Assembly (NCBI GenBank): GCA_947495055.1
Contig: CANLXO010000012.1
Span: forward strand, 47,250 to 111,249
DNA: 64,000 nucleotides
Direction of reading: 5' to 3'
Origin: an uncultured Psychrobacter sp.
GTDB taxonomy: Bacteria; Pseudomonadota; Gammaproteobacteria; Pseudomonadales; Moraxellaceae
Position 1 is the stretch's first letter; each line of letters starts with the position of its first letter. Both the position numbers and the translations under genes were made by a program. Under the pieces are notes generated by a model. The model was not told the origin of the DNA and ran no database searches. It was given only the letters and a program-made list of their open reading frames with translations. Below are positions 43,975-52,405 of this stretch, piece by piece.

Positions 43975-46098
43975 ATGACAATGTTTAATACAGTGAAGCG
44001 TGAATTTCAATACGGTAATCAGCAAGTCGTCATCGAGACAGGCCGCGTTGCCCGTCAAGCCAACTCGATTATGGTACATATGGGCGGCGTGACGGTACTG
44101 GTTGCCGCAGTCGTCAAATCAGATCCAAAAGAGGGTCAAAACTTCTTTCCACTAACGGTCAACTACCAAGAAAAAATGTACGCGGCAGGTAAAATCCCAG
44201 GGGCTTACGGCAAACGTGAAGGCCGCGCCAGCGAGTTTGAAACCCTAACCTCACGCTTGATTGACCGCCCAATTCGTCCGCTATTCCCTGAAGGCTACGT
44301 CAACGAGATTCAAATTACCGCGACAGTTGTGTCATCGGATAAGACTCAATCTGCAGATATCGCAGCTCTAATCGGTGCTTCAGCAGCGTTGGCTATCTCT
44401 GATGCGCCATTCAATGGTCCAGTTGCCGCCGCCCGTGTTGGTTTCATCGGTGGTGAATACGTCCTCAACCCAACGCTTGAGCAGCTCAAAGAGAGTGATC
44501 TTGATCTAGTTGTCGCAGGTACTAAGTCTGCGGTACTTATGGTTGAGTCTGAGGCCGCTGAGCTATCAGAAGACCAAATGCTAGGCGCGGTACTATACGG
44601 TCATGAGCAGCAGCAAATTGTCATCGATAACATTGCTTCAATGGCACAAGAGATTGGCACCGCTAAGCAGCAGTTCGAAGGGCCAAAGGCAGACGCGTCG
44701 CTAGAGAGTAGCATGAAAGAGCAGTTCGGCGCCCAAGTCGCTGACGCTTATACCACTACAGATAAACAAGAGCGTTACGCCAAGCTTGATGAAGTCAAGC
44801 AAGCTGCTATCGATGCATTGGCAGGCGATAAAGAGTCAGAAGACTACAGCAGCAATATCTCCAAGCTCAAAGACATCTTTAATGATCTTAAATACCGCAC
44901 CGTTCGTGACAATATCTTGTCAGGTAAGCCGCGTATCGATGGTCGTGATTTAGATACTGTCCGTGCGCTTGACGTACAAGTTGGCGTGTTGCCATACACG
45001 CATGGTTCAGCGCTATTTACTCGCGGTGAGACTCAGGCTCTTGTCACAACGACTTTAGGTAACAGCCGTGACGTCAATATGATCGACTCACTAGGCGGTA
45101 CGATTCGTGATCATTTCATGCTGCATTATAACTTTCCGCATTTCTCAGTCGGTGAGACAGGCCGCGAAGGTATCCCAAAACGCCGCGAAATCGGCCATGG
45201 TCGCCTAGCGCGCCGCGGTGTGCAAGCGATGCTACCAGATAGCGAACGCTTCCCGTATGTCATCCGCGTCGTATCTGAAATTACTGAGTCAAACGGCTCG
45301 TCTTCTATGGCCTCTGTTTGCGGTGCAAGCTTGGCATTGATGGACGCAGGCGTACCGATCAAAGCACCAGTTGCTGGTATTGCGATGGGTTTGGTTAAAG
45401 AAGGCGAGCGCTTTGCGGTACTATCAGACATCTTGGGTGATGAAGATCATCTTGGTGATATGGACTTTAAAGTCGCTGGTTCTAAAGACGGTATTACTGC
45501 TTTGCAAATGGATATCAAAATCGAAGGCATTACGCCTGACATCATGGAGCAGGCGCTGAAGCAAGCCCATGCTGGTCGTATTCATATCCTTGACGCGATG
45601 AATAAAGTATTGCCAGAGAGCCGTACTGAAATCAACGCTCATGCACCGAACTATGCGGTCATCGAAATCAACCCTGATAAAATCCGTGACGTCATCGGTA
45701 AAGGTGGTGCGATGATTCGTCAGCTCACTGAAGAAACTGGCGCGGTTATCGATATCGATGATGCGGGCACGATTCGTATCTTTGGTGAAAACAAAGCAGC
45801 AACCAAAGCGGCTATCGGTAAAATCGAGGCGCTAACGGCTGAAGTTGAGGTCGGTAAAACTTACGAAGGCACGGTCGCTCGTATCGTTGACTTCGGTGCG
45901 TTCGTTAACGTCTTGCCAAACACTGATGGTCTGGTGCATATCTCACAAATCGCAGAAGAGCGCGTCGAGAATGTCTCTGACTATCTAAAAGAAGGTCAAA
46001 AGGTCAATGTCTTCGTCCAAGACGTCGACAACCGTGGTCGCATTAAATTGACTATGAAAGGTATCGAGCAAAATGTAACGGCTGATAATGCTGAATAA
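43975..46098 (+). CDS. pnp: polyribonucleotide nucleotidyltransferase PNPase
   Basis: 707 residues. Trimeric 3'-5' phosphorolytic exoribonuclease of the degradosome. The two RNase PH domains are evident ([23 protein letters not shown], in parts, and later the [12 protein letters not shown] and [16 protein letters not shown] set). A KH domain ([20 protein letters not shown]) and an S1 domain ([20 protein letters not shown] and [19 protein letters not shown]) end the protein. AGGAAAC is eight bases before the ATG at 43975; an in-frame ATG at 43981 is also possible. A terminator follows. In E. coli it is important for cold growth. Confidence 0.97.
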   Translation: MTMFNTVKREFQYGNQQVVIETGRVARQANSIMVHMGGVTVLVAAVVKSDPKEGQNFFPLTVNYQEKMYAAGKIPGAYGKREGRASEFETLTSRLIDRPIRPLFPEGYVNEIQITATVVSSDKTQSADIAALIGASAALAISDAPFNGPVAAARVGFIGGEYVLNPTLEQLKESDLDLVVAGTKSAVLMVESEAAELSEDQMLGAVLYGHEQQQIVIDNIASMAQEIGTAKQQFEGPKADASLESSMKEQFGAQVADAYTTTDKQERYAKLDEVKQAAIDALAGDKESEDYSSNISKLKDIFNDLKYRTVRDNILSGKPRIDGRDLDTVRALDVQVGVLPYTHGSALFTRGETQALVTTTLGNSRDVNMIDSLGGTIRDHFMLHYNFPHFSVGETGREGIPKRREIGHGRLARRGVQAMLPDSERFPYVIRVVSEITESNGSSSMASVCGASLALMDAGVPIKAPVAGIAMGLVKEGERFAVLSDILGDEDHLGDMDFKVAGSKDGITALQMDIKIEGITPDIMEQALKQAHAGRIHILDAMNKVLPESRTEINAHAPNYAVIEINPDKIRDVIGKGGAMIRQLTEETGAVIDIDDAGTIRIFGENKAATKAAIGKIEALTAEVEVGKTYEGTVARIVDFGAFVNVLPNTDGLVHISQIAEERVENVSDYLKEGQKVNVFVQDVDNRGRIKLTMKGIEQNVTADNAE

Positions 46099-46126
46099 GC
46101 TTAGTAAATAGTTTTAGTAGCATCAG

Positions 46127-46163
46127 AAAAACCGCTCTAGCTTTTTGGTTAGGGCGGTTTTTT
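46127..46163 (+). terminator. terminator after pnp
   Basis: AAAACCGC (46128-46135) with GCGGTTTT (46154-46161), extended by a partly paired CTAG/TTAG segment, then more T. Confidence 0.87.
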
Positions 46164-46194
46164 CGTAGAAACATTTTAGATATTAAGTTTTGGC

Positions 46195-46221
46195 GTAGGC
46201 TGGGCTTTTAGCCCAGCGCAT
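46195..46221. repeat. REP-like element A3 (single arm)
   Basis: GTAGGCTGGGCTTTTAGCCC then AGCGCAT; the inner GCTGGGCT/AGCCCAGC forms a perfect 8-bp stem with a TTT loop. Same arm as A1 and A2, without the two-base TG insertion. Confidence 0.8.
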
Positions 46222-46249
46222 AGAACTGTAAAAAATAAATATAGTTTTC

Positions 46250-46316
46250 GTAGGGTATGCCATGTGCACCACTGGATAAGTTATCGTGTTATATCGGTGC
46301 GCTGGGCGTACCCTAC
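46250..46316. repeat. REP-like element C1 (67 bp)
   Basis: Ends GTAGGGTATGCC and GGCGTACCCTAC are nearly inverted; inner GTGCACC and GGTGC can also pair. Its right half recurs at 20839-20860. Confidence 0.75.
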
Positions 46317-46391
46317 GTTTACTAAACTTAGCAGCAGAGGTCAAAATTTTGGAATATTTTTATCAAATTGAAAGTAAGGAGCATGCGTTAA

Positions 46392-47297
46392 ATGAAAAAA
46401 ATTAAGACAGCTAACCATCATTGGTGGCCTATATGTGTATCTAAGCATTGGAGAGATGAAACTGGACACATTAATCGAATGCAACCTAATGGGGCGATAT
46501 CGGATTCATCTCCCAAAAACTTGGGAGTTATCAAGGACGCTCACAATATCAAACTAAAACAAGATAAAGACACTAGCTCATCGTTCGATACTAGCTTTGA
46601 GTATGAGTTTGATACTGCTGATAGTAATTTCCCTAACGTAATTAAATGGTTAGAAAGTCTTACTTATATATTTAAATTTAATGAACATTTAGAAGATCGT
46701 TTTGTACCTCAAACATGTACGAAAGAAGACCTCAATATGCTAACTGAATGTGCCGTTTCATTGGCTGTACGCAGTCCTCAGAATCGAGAGGGATATGTTT
46801 CTTTGATAGAAAGTGTAGGCGGAGAAATAAGCTCTCATAAGGCAGTAGAAATTAAGCTCAACATGATAAGAAAACAAAGAGAAATAGTTAAAGTAATTAA
46901 AGACAGTGAGGTCAAGTTTGCTGTTCTATATAGCAATAGCAAAGAGTTTATATACGGTGATGGTTTTTTCACTAATATAGTGGGGAATGTAGAAGCGCCT
47001 AGCTTTCCTTATATGGTTGTACCAATAACACCGGATATCAGTGTGGTTATGGTAAAACCATCCTCTTATAAACCAGAGATTAAGCTTTCAACATTAGTAT
47101 TAAAAGATACTGAAATTGAAGCGTGCAATCACACAATACAAATTTATTCTAAAAAAGAAATTTTTTATAAATCGCATAAACCAAATATTCATGAGGATTT
47201 TAGGTGTGATAAACATCTTAGATATGTGGAAATAGACAACCCAATGAGTACATTAATAAACAGTATGCCAGGTATATCATCATTTATTGAGCTTTGA
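46392..47297 (+). CDS. AT-rich DUF4238-like protein
   Basis: 301 residues. The N-terminus KTANHHWWPICVSKHWRDETGHINRM resembles (in parts) the opening of DUF4238 proteins, which start with a His-x-x-Pro pattern followed by a Trp/Phe-rich segment; a later FIYGDGFFTN ... FPYMVVPITPDISVVM region resembles the DUF4238 'SDNP ... PLSP' pattern. Confidence in the family is moderate. No membrane segments. The gene is markedly AT-richer than its neighbours, with AT-rich codon use, and follows two REP-like elements, pointing to transfer. AAGGAG lies 12 bases before the start. Some DUF4238 genes lie in defence or mobile regions; nothing in this sequence proves such a role. Confidence 0.6.
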   Translation: MKKIKTANHHWWPICVSKHWRDETGHINRMQPNGAISDSSPKNLGVIKDAHNIKLKQDKDTSSSFDTSFEYEFDTADSNFPNVIKWLESLTYIFKFNEHLEDRFVPQTCTKEDLNMLTECAVSLAVRSPQNREGYVSLIESVGGEISSHKAVEIKLNMIRKQREIVKVIKDSEVKFAVLYSNSKEFIYGDGFFTNIVGNVEAPSFPYMVVPITPDISVVMVKPSSYKPEIKLSTLVLKDTEIEACNHTIQIYSKKEIFYKSHKPNIHEDFRCDKHLRYVEIDNPMSTLINSMPGISSFIEL

Positions 47298-47540
47298 TAA
47301 AAGCTATATCTAAAATTTTTCTTATTTATCTAAGATTTTATGGAAAGTTAAGTATATCCTACTGGAACCATCTAAACAGGTCTGATAAACCCTAAACAGA
47401 CCACTAGTATGGAGCCACTTATATCATACTTTACTTATCCTGATACATAATAGCGAAATAAAATATTCCCCGCCTTATCCTCTCCAATTCAGTTAAAATT
47501 ATGCCTATTTAAAAATCAATAAAAACACGGCTATCCCTTT

Positions 47541-48464
47541 ATGATGCAACAAATTCTAGATGACATCGCCGCCCAAATGGCAATCGAGACCGAGCGCGGA
47601 AAAGTAGCGGACTACATTCCGCAGCTGGCTCATGTCGACCCTAACCAGTTTGGTATTGCCGTCGCGACTCCTGATGGGCAGGTCTATAGCGCAGGGGATG
47701 CCAGCACGCTATTCTCGATACAAAGTATCTCCAAAGTATTTACGCTAACTATCGGCCTTAGTAAGCTTGGCAGTGCGCTATGGAATCATGTCGGTCGTGA
47801 GCCCTCAGGCGACCCCTTTAACTCCATTACCATACTCGAGTACGAATCGGGCAGACCGCGTAACCCCTTTATCAATGCAGGGGCGATTGCGGTGGTCGAC
47901 GCGATAACGATAGGACGCGAGCCAAAAGAGATATTGGATGAGATTTTACAATTTGTGCACTTTATAGCAGACGATGAGTCGATCAGCTTTGATTATAAAG
48001 TCGCAAGATCTGAGATTGAGCACGAGGATCGCAACGCCGCACTTGCGCACTTTATGAAGTCTTTTGGGCATCTGCAGCATGACGTCGATGCCATACTTAA
48101 TACCTACTTTCATCAATGCTCGATTGCCATGAGCTGTGAGCAATTAGCTCGCGCTGGCCTATTTTTGGTCTCTAATGGTGTCAATGAGCCCACAGGAGCC
48201 AAGGTGATCAGCCCGCAGCAAGCTAAGCGGATTAATTCACTGATGATGATGTGTGGTCATTATGACGGCTCTGGGGAGTTTGCCTATCAGGTGGGGCTGC
48301 CGGGCAAAAGCGGCGTCGGTGGCGGCATTCTAACAATAGCGCCGGGTAAAGGCGCAATCGCAGTATGGTCACCTGGTCTAAATCCAGTAGGTAACTCAGA
48401 ACTTGGCACAAAAGCGCTAGAGCTATTGGTAGAAAGAACAGGCTGGTCGGTATTTTCAAACTAA
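47541..48464 (+). CDS. glsA: glutaminase
   Basis: 307 residues, the usual length of the bacterial glutaminase (GlsA/YneH type). Converts glutamine to glutamate and ammonia. The serine beta-lactamase-like active site has [13 protein letters not shown] (Ser62 and Lys65), [21 protein letters not shown] (in parts, with the Asn of the family) and [15 protein letters not shown] near the end. Two ATGs in a row (47541 and 47544) are possible starts. No good Shine-Dalgarno. It stands alone. Confidence 0.95.
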   Translation: MMQQILDDIAAQMAIETERGKVADYIPQLAHVDPNQFGIAVATPDGQVYSAGDASTLFSIQSISKVFTLTIGLSKLGSALWNHVGREPSGDPFNSITILEYESGRPRNPFINAGAIAVVDAITIGREPKEILDEILQFVHFIADDESISFDYKVARSEIEHEDRNAALAHFMKSFGHLQHDVDAILNTYFHQCSIAMSCEQLARAGLFLVSNGVNEPTGAKVISPQQAKRINSLMMMCGHYDGSGEFAYQVGLPGKSGVGGGILTIAPGKGAIAVWSPGLNPVGNSELGTKALELLVERTGWSVFSN

Positions 48465-48525
48465 AAAATTAGCTCATAGTAAGTAAAGATACCGATATAG
48501 ACCTTTACTATGACTTTTAACGCAT

Positions 48526-48573
48526 AAAAAAATCCAATGCTAAGGGCTTAAATAAACGCCTAACATTGGATTT
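48526..48573 (-). terminator. terminator of the disordered-protein gene
   Basis: AAATCCAATG (48530-48539) and CATTGGATTT (48564-48573) form a perfect 10-bp stem. On the minus strand a run of seven T follows, 70 bp past the stop of the minus gene; the plus side can also serve glsA. Confidence 0.8.
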
Positions 48574-48603
48574 ATCACACTATAAACTTACAAGATGAAA
48601 CGG

Positions 48604-49581
48604 TTACTCTTGGTTTAGATCATCAATCATGCTTTGATACTTCTCTTTTCTACTGGCGATCTTACTACGCTCTTCTTCTACATTGGCGATGAGTTTTTTG
48701 GCGACATCTACGCTTTTATCAAAGGCAGCCAGCTCCATATCTACCATAGCGATTAAGCGCTCTAGCGTCATAGCTGTGGCTTTTTCAGTGACGCCATTGG
48801 TGATGCCCATTGCTTCTGACATAAAGTCTTCTCTGAGCTTATTGGCCCACTGAAAGAGACCTGCCATCGACATGTTAGCGTTGTCTTCATCAGACTGCGC
48901 TTGGTTATCAGCGTCATTTTGTTCGGCGTCGCTCTTCTGCTCAGCAGCTTTATCAGACTTGTCACTTTTGCTAGACGTCTCTTTTTGGGCAGCATCGTCA
49001 GCTTTAGCTTCGCTGTCTTTTTTTGCGGTTTCTGCTTTGGTAGCTTTGCTCGCTTTTTTCGGCGCTTGTTTTTTATCAGTTTTGCTGTTGTCTTTAGCAT
49101 CAGACTTGTTGCTGTCTTTAGCAGTCTCTGCTTTTGCTGATTTATCGTCTTTTTTAGGGGCTTGCTCTTTTACAGAGGCTTCAACGTTATCCGCTTCTTT
49201 ATCTTTATTAGCGCTTTGAGTATTGCTCTTATTATCAGACTCGTTCTTAGCGTCAGTATCTTTAGCTTTACTTGTGCTTTGAGTCTTGTCTTGGCTTTGG
49301 GGCTTGTCTTGGTTTTTAGCTTTATCGGCCGCTGGCTTATCGTTTTTGGCAGCACTATCGGCTTTGTTTGGAGCTGGGGTGGTTTTCGCTTTATCGTCCT
49401 GAGCTTTTTTGTCTTGCTCTTCGCCCTCTTGGTAATCATGCTCAGCATTGTATTCATCAAAGTTACCGTCTTCAAATACTACGGTATCGTCTTTGACGAC
49501 TTCTACGCCAACGACGGCTTTATTATCAGTCGCTTTTTTTGCATTGTTATCATTACTGTTTTTGGAATCATTGTTTGACAT
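48604..49581 (-). CDS. Lys/Asp/Ala-rich disordered protein with helical C-terminus
   Basis: 325 residues. The first ~235 are of very low complexity (Lys, Asp, Ala, Ser, Gln, Asn), with imperfect internal repeats such as QAPKKDDKSAKAETAKDSNK and QAPKKASKATKAETAKKDSE. The last ~90 residues are an ordinary-looking amphipathic helix: LFQWANKLREDFMSEAMG, then TLERLIAMVDMELAAFDKSV and VAKKLIANVEEERSKIASRK. There is no signal peptide or membrane segment. I do not recognise the family; a granule-associated (phasin-like) or nucleoid-related role is possible but unproven. AAGGA precedes the ATG. Single gene with its own terminator. Confidence 0.75.
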   Translation of the reverse strand: MSNNDSKNSNDNNAKKATDNKAVVGVEVVKDDTVVFEDGNFDEYNAEHDYQEGEEQDKKAQDDKAKTTPAPNKADSAAKNDKPAADKAKNQDKPQSQDKTQSTSKAKDTDAKNESDNKSNTQSANKDKEADNVEASVKEQAPKKDDKSAKAETAKDSNKSDAKDNSKTDKKQAPKKASKATKAETAKKDSEAKADDAAQKETSSKSDKSDKAAEQKSDAEQNDADNQAQSDEDNANMSMAGLFQWANKLREDFMSEAMGITNGVTEKATAMTLERLIAMVDMELAAFDKSVDVAKKLIANVEEERSKIASRKEKYQSMIDDLNQE

Positions 49582-49837
49582 GGCTTGTTATCCTTAATTA
49601 AGTTTAAATGTATTAAATGTTGATAGTTCACTTATGAGAAGGATATTAAGCTAAGCGCATTTGATTATCAATATATGGATATAAATCTACTGTCTAAAGT
49701 GTACAGGAAGATACATGCGCTGATGTGAGGTTCAAATAGTTCAAACAGTGCCGCGGCAAAGGGCGACATCCATCACCAAAATGCCGCGCCGTCATGCGAG
49801 ATGATTTGATATTAAGGTAATACTAAATAGTTTAATA

Positions 49838-50746
49838 CTAGGGATTGTCAGCGATAAAGGTAACTAGCAGCTCGGCCAATGGTTCGCCTTGATCCTCTTG
49901 TAAAAAATGACCGCCATTGGTAATGGTCGTATGAGCTTGGTTTTGAGTGCCCGGTATGAGCTTTTGCATAATTTTATCACCGCCTTTGGTAACAGGGTCA
50001 GAGTCGCTAAACAAGGTGATAAAAGGGTTATCCCATGTGCTCAGTACGCCCCAAGCTGCGCGGTTATCGCTTGAGGCAGGGTCATCCGGTGTAGTCGGTA
50101 CGAGTACGGGGAATTGTCTTGCGCCTTCTTTGAATGATTCATCAGGGAAGGGCGCGTTATAGGCATCGATAATATCTTGTGATAGCTCGGTTACGGTGCC
50201 GCTATTGATGATGCTGCCGACATGGAACTCTGGCGTATCTTGTGAGAACTGCTGCCACTTGCGAAAGCCCTCGCCAGGATCATGATCGCCAGTAGGGAGC
50301 ATAGTATTGCCTGCAGCAACGCGCGCAAATTTATCAGGATTGTCCGCGACTAAGCGCAGACCAATGAGCCCGCCCCAATCTTGGCAAAACAGCGTGATAC
50401 GGTCTAGTCTTAACTGATCGAGTAGCGATTGCATCCAGTCGACATGACGCTGGTAAGTATAGTCACTGCGATCAGCAGGCTTGTCCGAGCGCCCAAATCC
50501 AGGTAAGTCTGGCGCGATAACGCGGTGTCCTGCTGCCGTCAAAATCGGTATCATCTTGCGATACAGATAGCACCATGACGGCTCTCCATGGAGCAGGAGA
50601 ATAGGGTCAGCGTCCTTGCTACCTTCATCAAGATAGTGCACACGTAGCTCGCCGCCCTCAGTATCATCAACCATCAGATAGTTCGGTACAAAGTCAAAAT
50701 CTGGTAGGTTCTCAAACTGCGTATCAGGGGTTCTTAGGGTTTTCAT
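49838..50746 (-). CDS. dhmA: haloalkane dehalogenase, type I (HLD-I)
   Basis: 302 residues of the alpha/beta hydrolase fold. Cleaves carbon-halogen bonds of haloalkanes hydrolytically. The HLD residues are present: oxyanion/halide site HGEPSW (residues 53-58), nucleophile Asp123 and halide-binding Trp124 in FCQDWGGLIG, a Trp in the cap (FRKWQQ, about 164), an acidic SDSDP (about 248-250) and catalytic His280 in NGGHFLQED. It resembles the characterised cold-adapted enzyme from Psychrobacter cryohalolentis (DpcA). AAGGA precedes the ATG. The gene is isolated, with no other dehalogenation genes nearby. Confidence 0.93.
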   Translation of the reverse strand: MKTLRTPDTQFENLPDFDFVPNYLMVDDTEGGELRVHYLDEGSKDADPILLLHGEPSWCYLYRKMIPILTAAGHRVIAPDLPGFGRSDKPADRSDYTYQRHVDWMQSLLDQLRLDRITLFCQDWGGLIGLRLVADNPDKFARVAAGNTMLPTGDHDPGEGFRKWQQFSQDTPEFHVGSIINSGTVTELSQDIIDAYNAPFPDESFKEGARQFPVLVPTTPDDPASSDNRAAWGVLSTWDNPFITLFSDSDPVTKGGDKIMQKLIPGTQNQAHTTITNGGHFLQEDQGEPLAELLVTFIADNP

Positions 50747-50877
50747 AGGACGTCCTTATCCTTGTAAGTTCTACTTTAAATGTCCCTTTAGAATAGCATT
50801 GAATCGATTGTCAAAACTATATTTCTAAATACGCTAAGTGTGCATTAGCCTTGTCTCAATTAACGCGATAGTTGCAC

Positions 50878-51456
50878 TTAGATTTCGACACTTTTGGGCA
50901 CATGAATATCGATGCGCAATTTTGGCAAATCTTGTAAATGCTCAGTGATAAGGGGCAGCGTGACGTCTTGCCAGTCCAAAGGCAGCCGAGTTGCCGTGTG
51001 CTCTTTTGCATCATTCAAATGAGCAGAGTTTGCATTAATAGAAGAGTTGTCAAATAGCAGTGGGCGGGCGAGCAAAGCCACTTTACGCACGCCTTGATAG
51101 CGTATCAGCGCCATGAGCTGATCAGATAAGTCGGTAAGTGCTTGTGTCAGCCAAGCGGTGCGTGCTGGATGATAAGGATGATCTGATGTCACTAGATTGG
51201 CGATATAACTGGGCTTATTATGACTACCAACGCCTAGACCTGAATGCTCATGCGTGCATTTATGTATCAGGCAGGTTCCCGTCTTTAAACTGCCATCAAT
51301 ACAGGCTTTGCGGTAACGCTGATAATTATCGAGATAAAGGGTCTTGGTGCGGGCAAGGACAGGGTCTAGCAACGTGCCAGCGGTGTTCACGGGTAGAATG
51401 AGCAGCTGTACGCTACTACTTAGAATAGGCGCATGCGTTAGGTGGATGGTCGCCAT
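50878..51456 (-). CDS. macro domain-like protein
   Basis: 192 residues. The segment VQLLILPVNTAGTLLDPVLARTKTLYLDNYQRYRKACIDGSLKTG (in parts) has the order and spacing of the ADP-ribose-binding macro fold as seen in DarG-type proteins: 'VNTxG' (Asn24), a region like MGKGIA (here replaced by LLDPVLA), then YxxxC..G..xxG. YIANLVTSDHP and a later basic and acidic tail complete it. The central MGKG loop is not conserved, so ADP-ribose binding is uncertain. AGGAG precedes the ATG. It is only 16 bp downstream of a membrane coiled-coil gene, so the two are co-transcribed. No DarT-like ADP-ribosyltransferase gene lies nearby. Confidence 0.65.
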   Translation of the reverse strand: MATIHLTHAPILSSSVQLLILPVNTAGTLLDPVLARTKTLYLDNYQRYRKACIDGSLKTGTCLIHKCTHEHSGLGVGSHNKPSYIANLVTSDHPYHPARTAWLTQALTDLSDQLMALIRYQGVRKVALLARPLLFDNSSINANSAHLNDAKEHTATRLPLDWQDVTLPLITEHLQDLPKLRIDIHVPKSVEI

Positions 51457-51472
51457 ATTAGCTACTCCTAGT

Positions 51473-52084
51473 TTATTCTATCGTTGCTCGGGCGCGCTTT
51501 TGCGCCTCTAACTTTTGTGCCTCTAACTGGGCAATCTGCGTTTCTAACAGCGCGATTTGTTCGGCCTTCATTTGAGTGAGCTGTTTTGTCATCGCGATTT
51601 GTTCAGCTGCGAGTCGCTCTTGTTCAGCGAAACGCTGTTTTTCGTCATTTAAGCGGTCAATCTCTTCTTTAGCCAGACTATTGGTCTTAGGCAATGGCGC
51701 TTCTGTGATTTTTTTAGGACTAGGAACCGCTATTGTTTTGACAGCAAGCGTATCTTTATCGTTTAAAGTATCGATAGTAGGACTATTGGTACTGTTAACA
51801 CTATCATTATCTATAGTTTTATCAGAAGGTACTACTGGCGAGGAGACGGGCTGAGCTGCTCTTATTTGCTCCTCTACTGTCGATATGTCAATGGTTGTTC
51901 CTTGCTCGTCCATGTTATCAGCAGTAGAGCGCAGCCATAGCAGGTACGCTAGAATAATAATCGCTATTATCAGAGCAATGGCAATCCACAATATCTGAGT
52001 AGGCTGGCGTTTGGGCTTGGAATAACGGCTAAAGGTAGGGCGCGATTTTTGTGATTTCATACCATCGTTATTAGGGGTTGTCAT
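51473..52084 (-). CDS. single-pass membrane coiled-coil protein, unknown function
   Basis: 203 residues. A basic N-terminus (RPTFSRYSKPKRQPTQ) is followed by one membrane helix (about 31-50, ILWIAIALIIAIIILAYLLW). A Thr/Ser/Asp-rich linker leads to a C-terminal coiled coil (about 140-203) rich in Glu, Gln and Lys. The topology suggests a cytoplasmic N-terminus and an outside tail. No catalytic motif and no family is recognised. It is 16 bp upstream of the macro domain gene and separated from yheV by a terminator, so it heads a two-gene operon. Confidence 0.75.
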   Translation of the reverse strand: MTTPNNDGMKSQKSRPTFSRYSKPKRQPTQILWIAIALIIAIIILAYLLWLRSTADNMDEQGTTIDISTVEEQIRAAQPVSSPVVPSDKTIDNDSVNSTNSPTIDTLNDKDTLAVKTIAVPSPKKITEAPLPKTNSLAKEEIDRLNDEKQRFAEQERLAAEQIAMTKQLTQMKAEQIALLETQIAQLEAQKLEAQKRARATIE

Positions 52085-52110
52085 AAGTTGTGGCTATAAT
52101 AGCAAACCCA

Positions 52111-52140
52111 AAATAAAAAGCCTATCTAAGCTAGATAGGC
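52111..52140 (-). terminator. terminator of the prlC-yheV operon
   Basis: GCCTATCTA (52120-52128) and TAGATAGGC (52132-52140) make a perfect 9-bp stem with a 3-nt loop, and the minus strand continues into a T-rich run (complement of 52111-52119). Confidence 0.85.
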
Positions 52141-52147
52141 GGTTAAA

Positions 52148-52405
52148 TTAAGGTTTAAATTTTACCGTACCGCTCGTACCTGTAGTCATAGCATCGCGGA
52201 CGAGTTGATCTTGGGCGTGGTTTTGTGCGCTGATCGCATCAGGGTCAGGGCGGCGTTCGCTATGATCGCACTGTATGCACTCAATATACTCATCAGGCTT
52301 CGGGGTGACAATATTGACCTGTACGATAGCGTCTAGTGCTTGGCATTTGGGGCAGCGTACCCCAGCCAAGAACTGCCGTTTTGGACGAGTGGATTGATAG
52401 CGCAT
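52148..52405 (-). CDS. yheV: YheV-family zinc ribbon protein
   Basis: 85 residues. The DUF2387/YheV pattern is clear: KRQFLAGVRCPKCQALDAI, then YIECIQCDHSERRPD, giving two CxxC pairs that should bind one zinc. The function is not established. It starts directly after the prlC stop codon; the AGGAGG ribosome-binding site is inside the last codons of prlC, so translation is coupled. The same pairing occurs in other gammaproteobacteria. Confidence 0.9.
   Translation of the reverse strand: MRYQSTRPKRQFLAGVRCPKCQALDAIVQVNIVTPKPDEYIECIQCDHSERRPDPDAISAQNHAQDQLVRDAMTTGTSGTVKFKP

Noticed and set aside
49162-49578. 138-codon hydrophobic frame antisense to the Lys/Asp/Ala-rich gene
   Set aside because: Complement of the low-complexity codons gives Phe/Ile/Val-rich nonsense; no ribosome-binding site.
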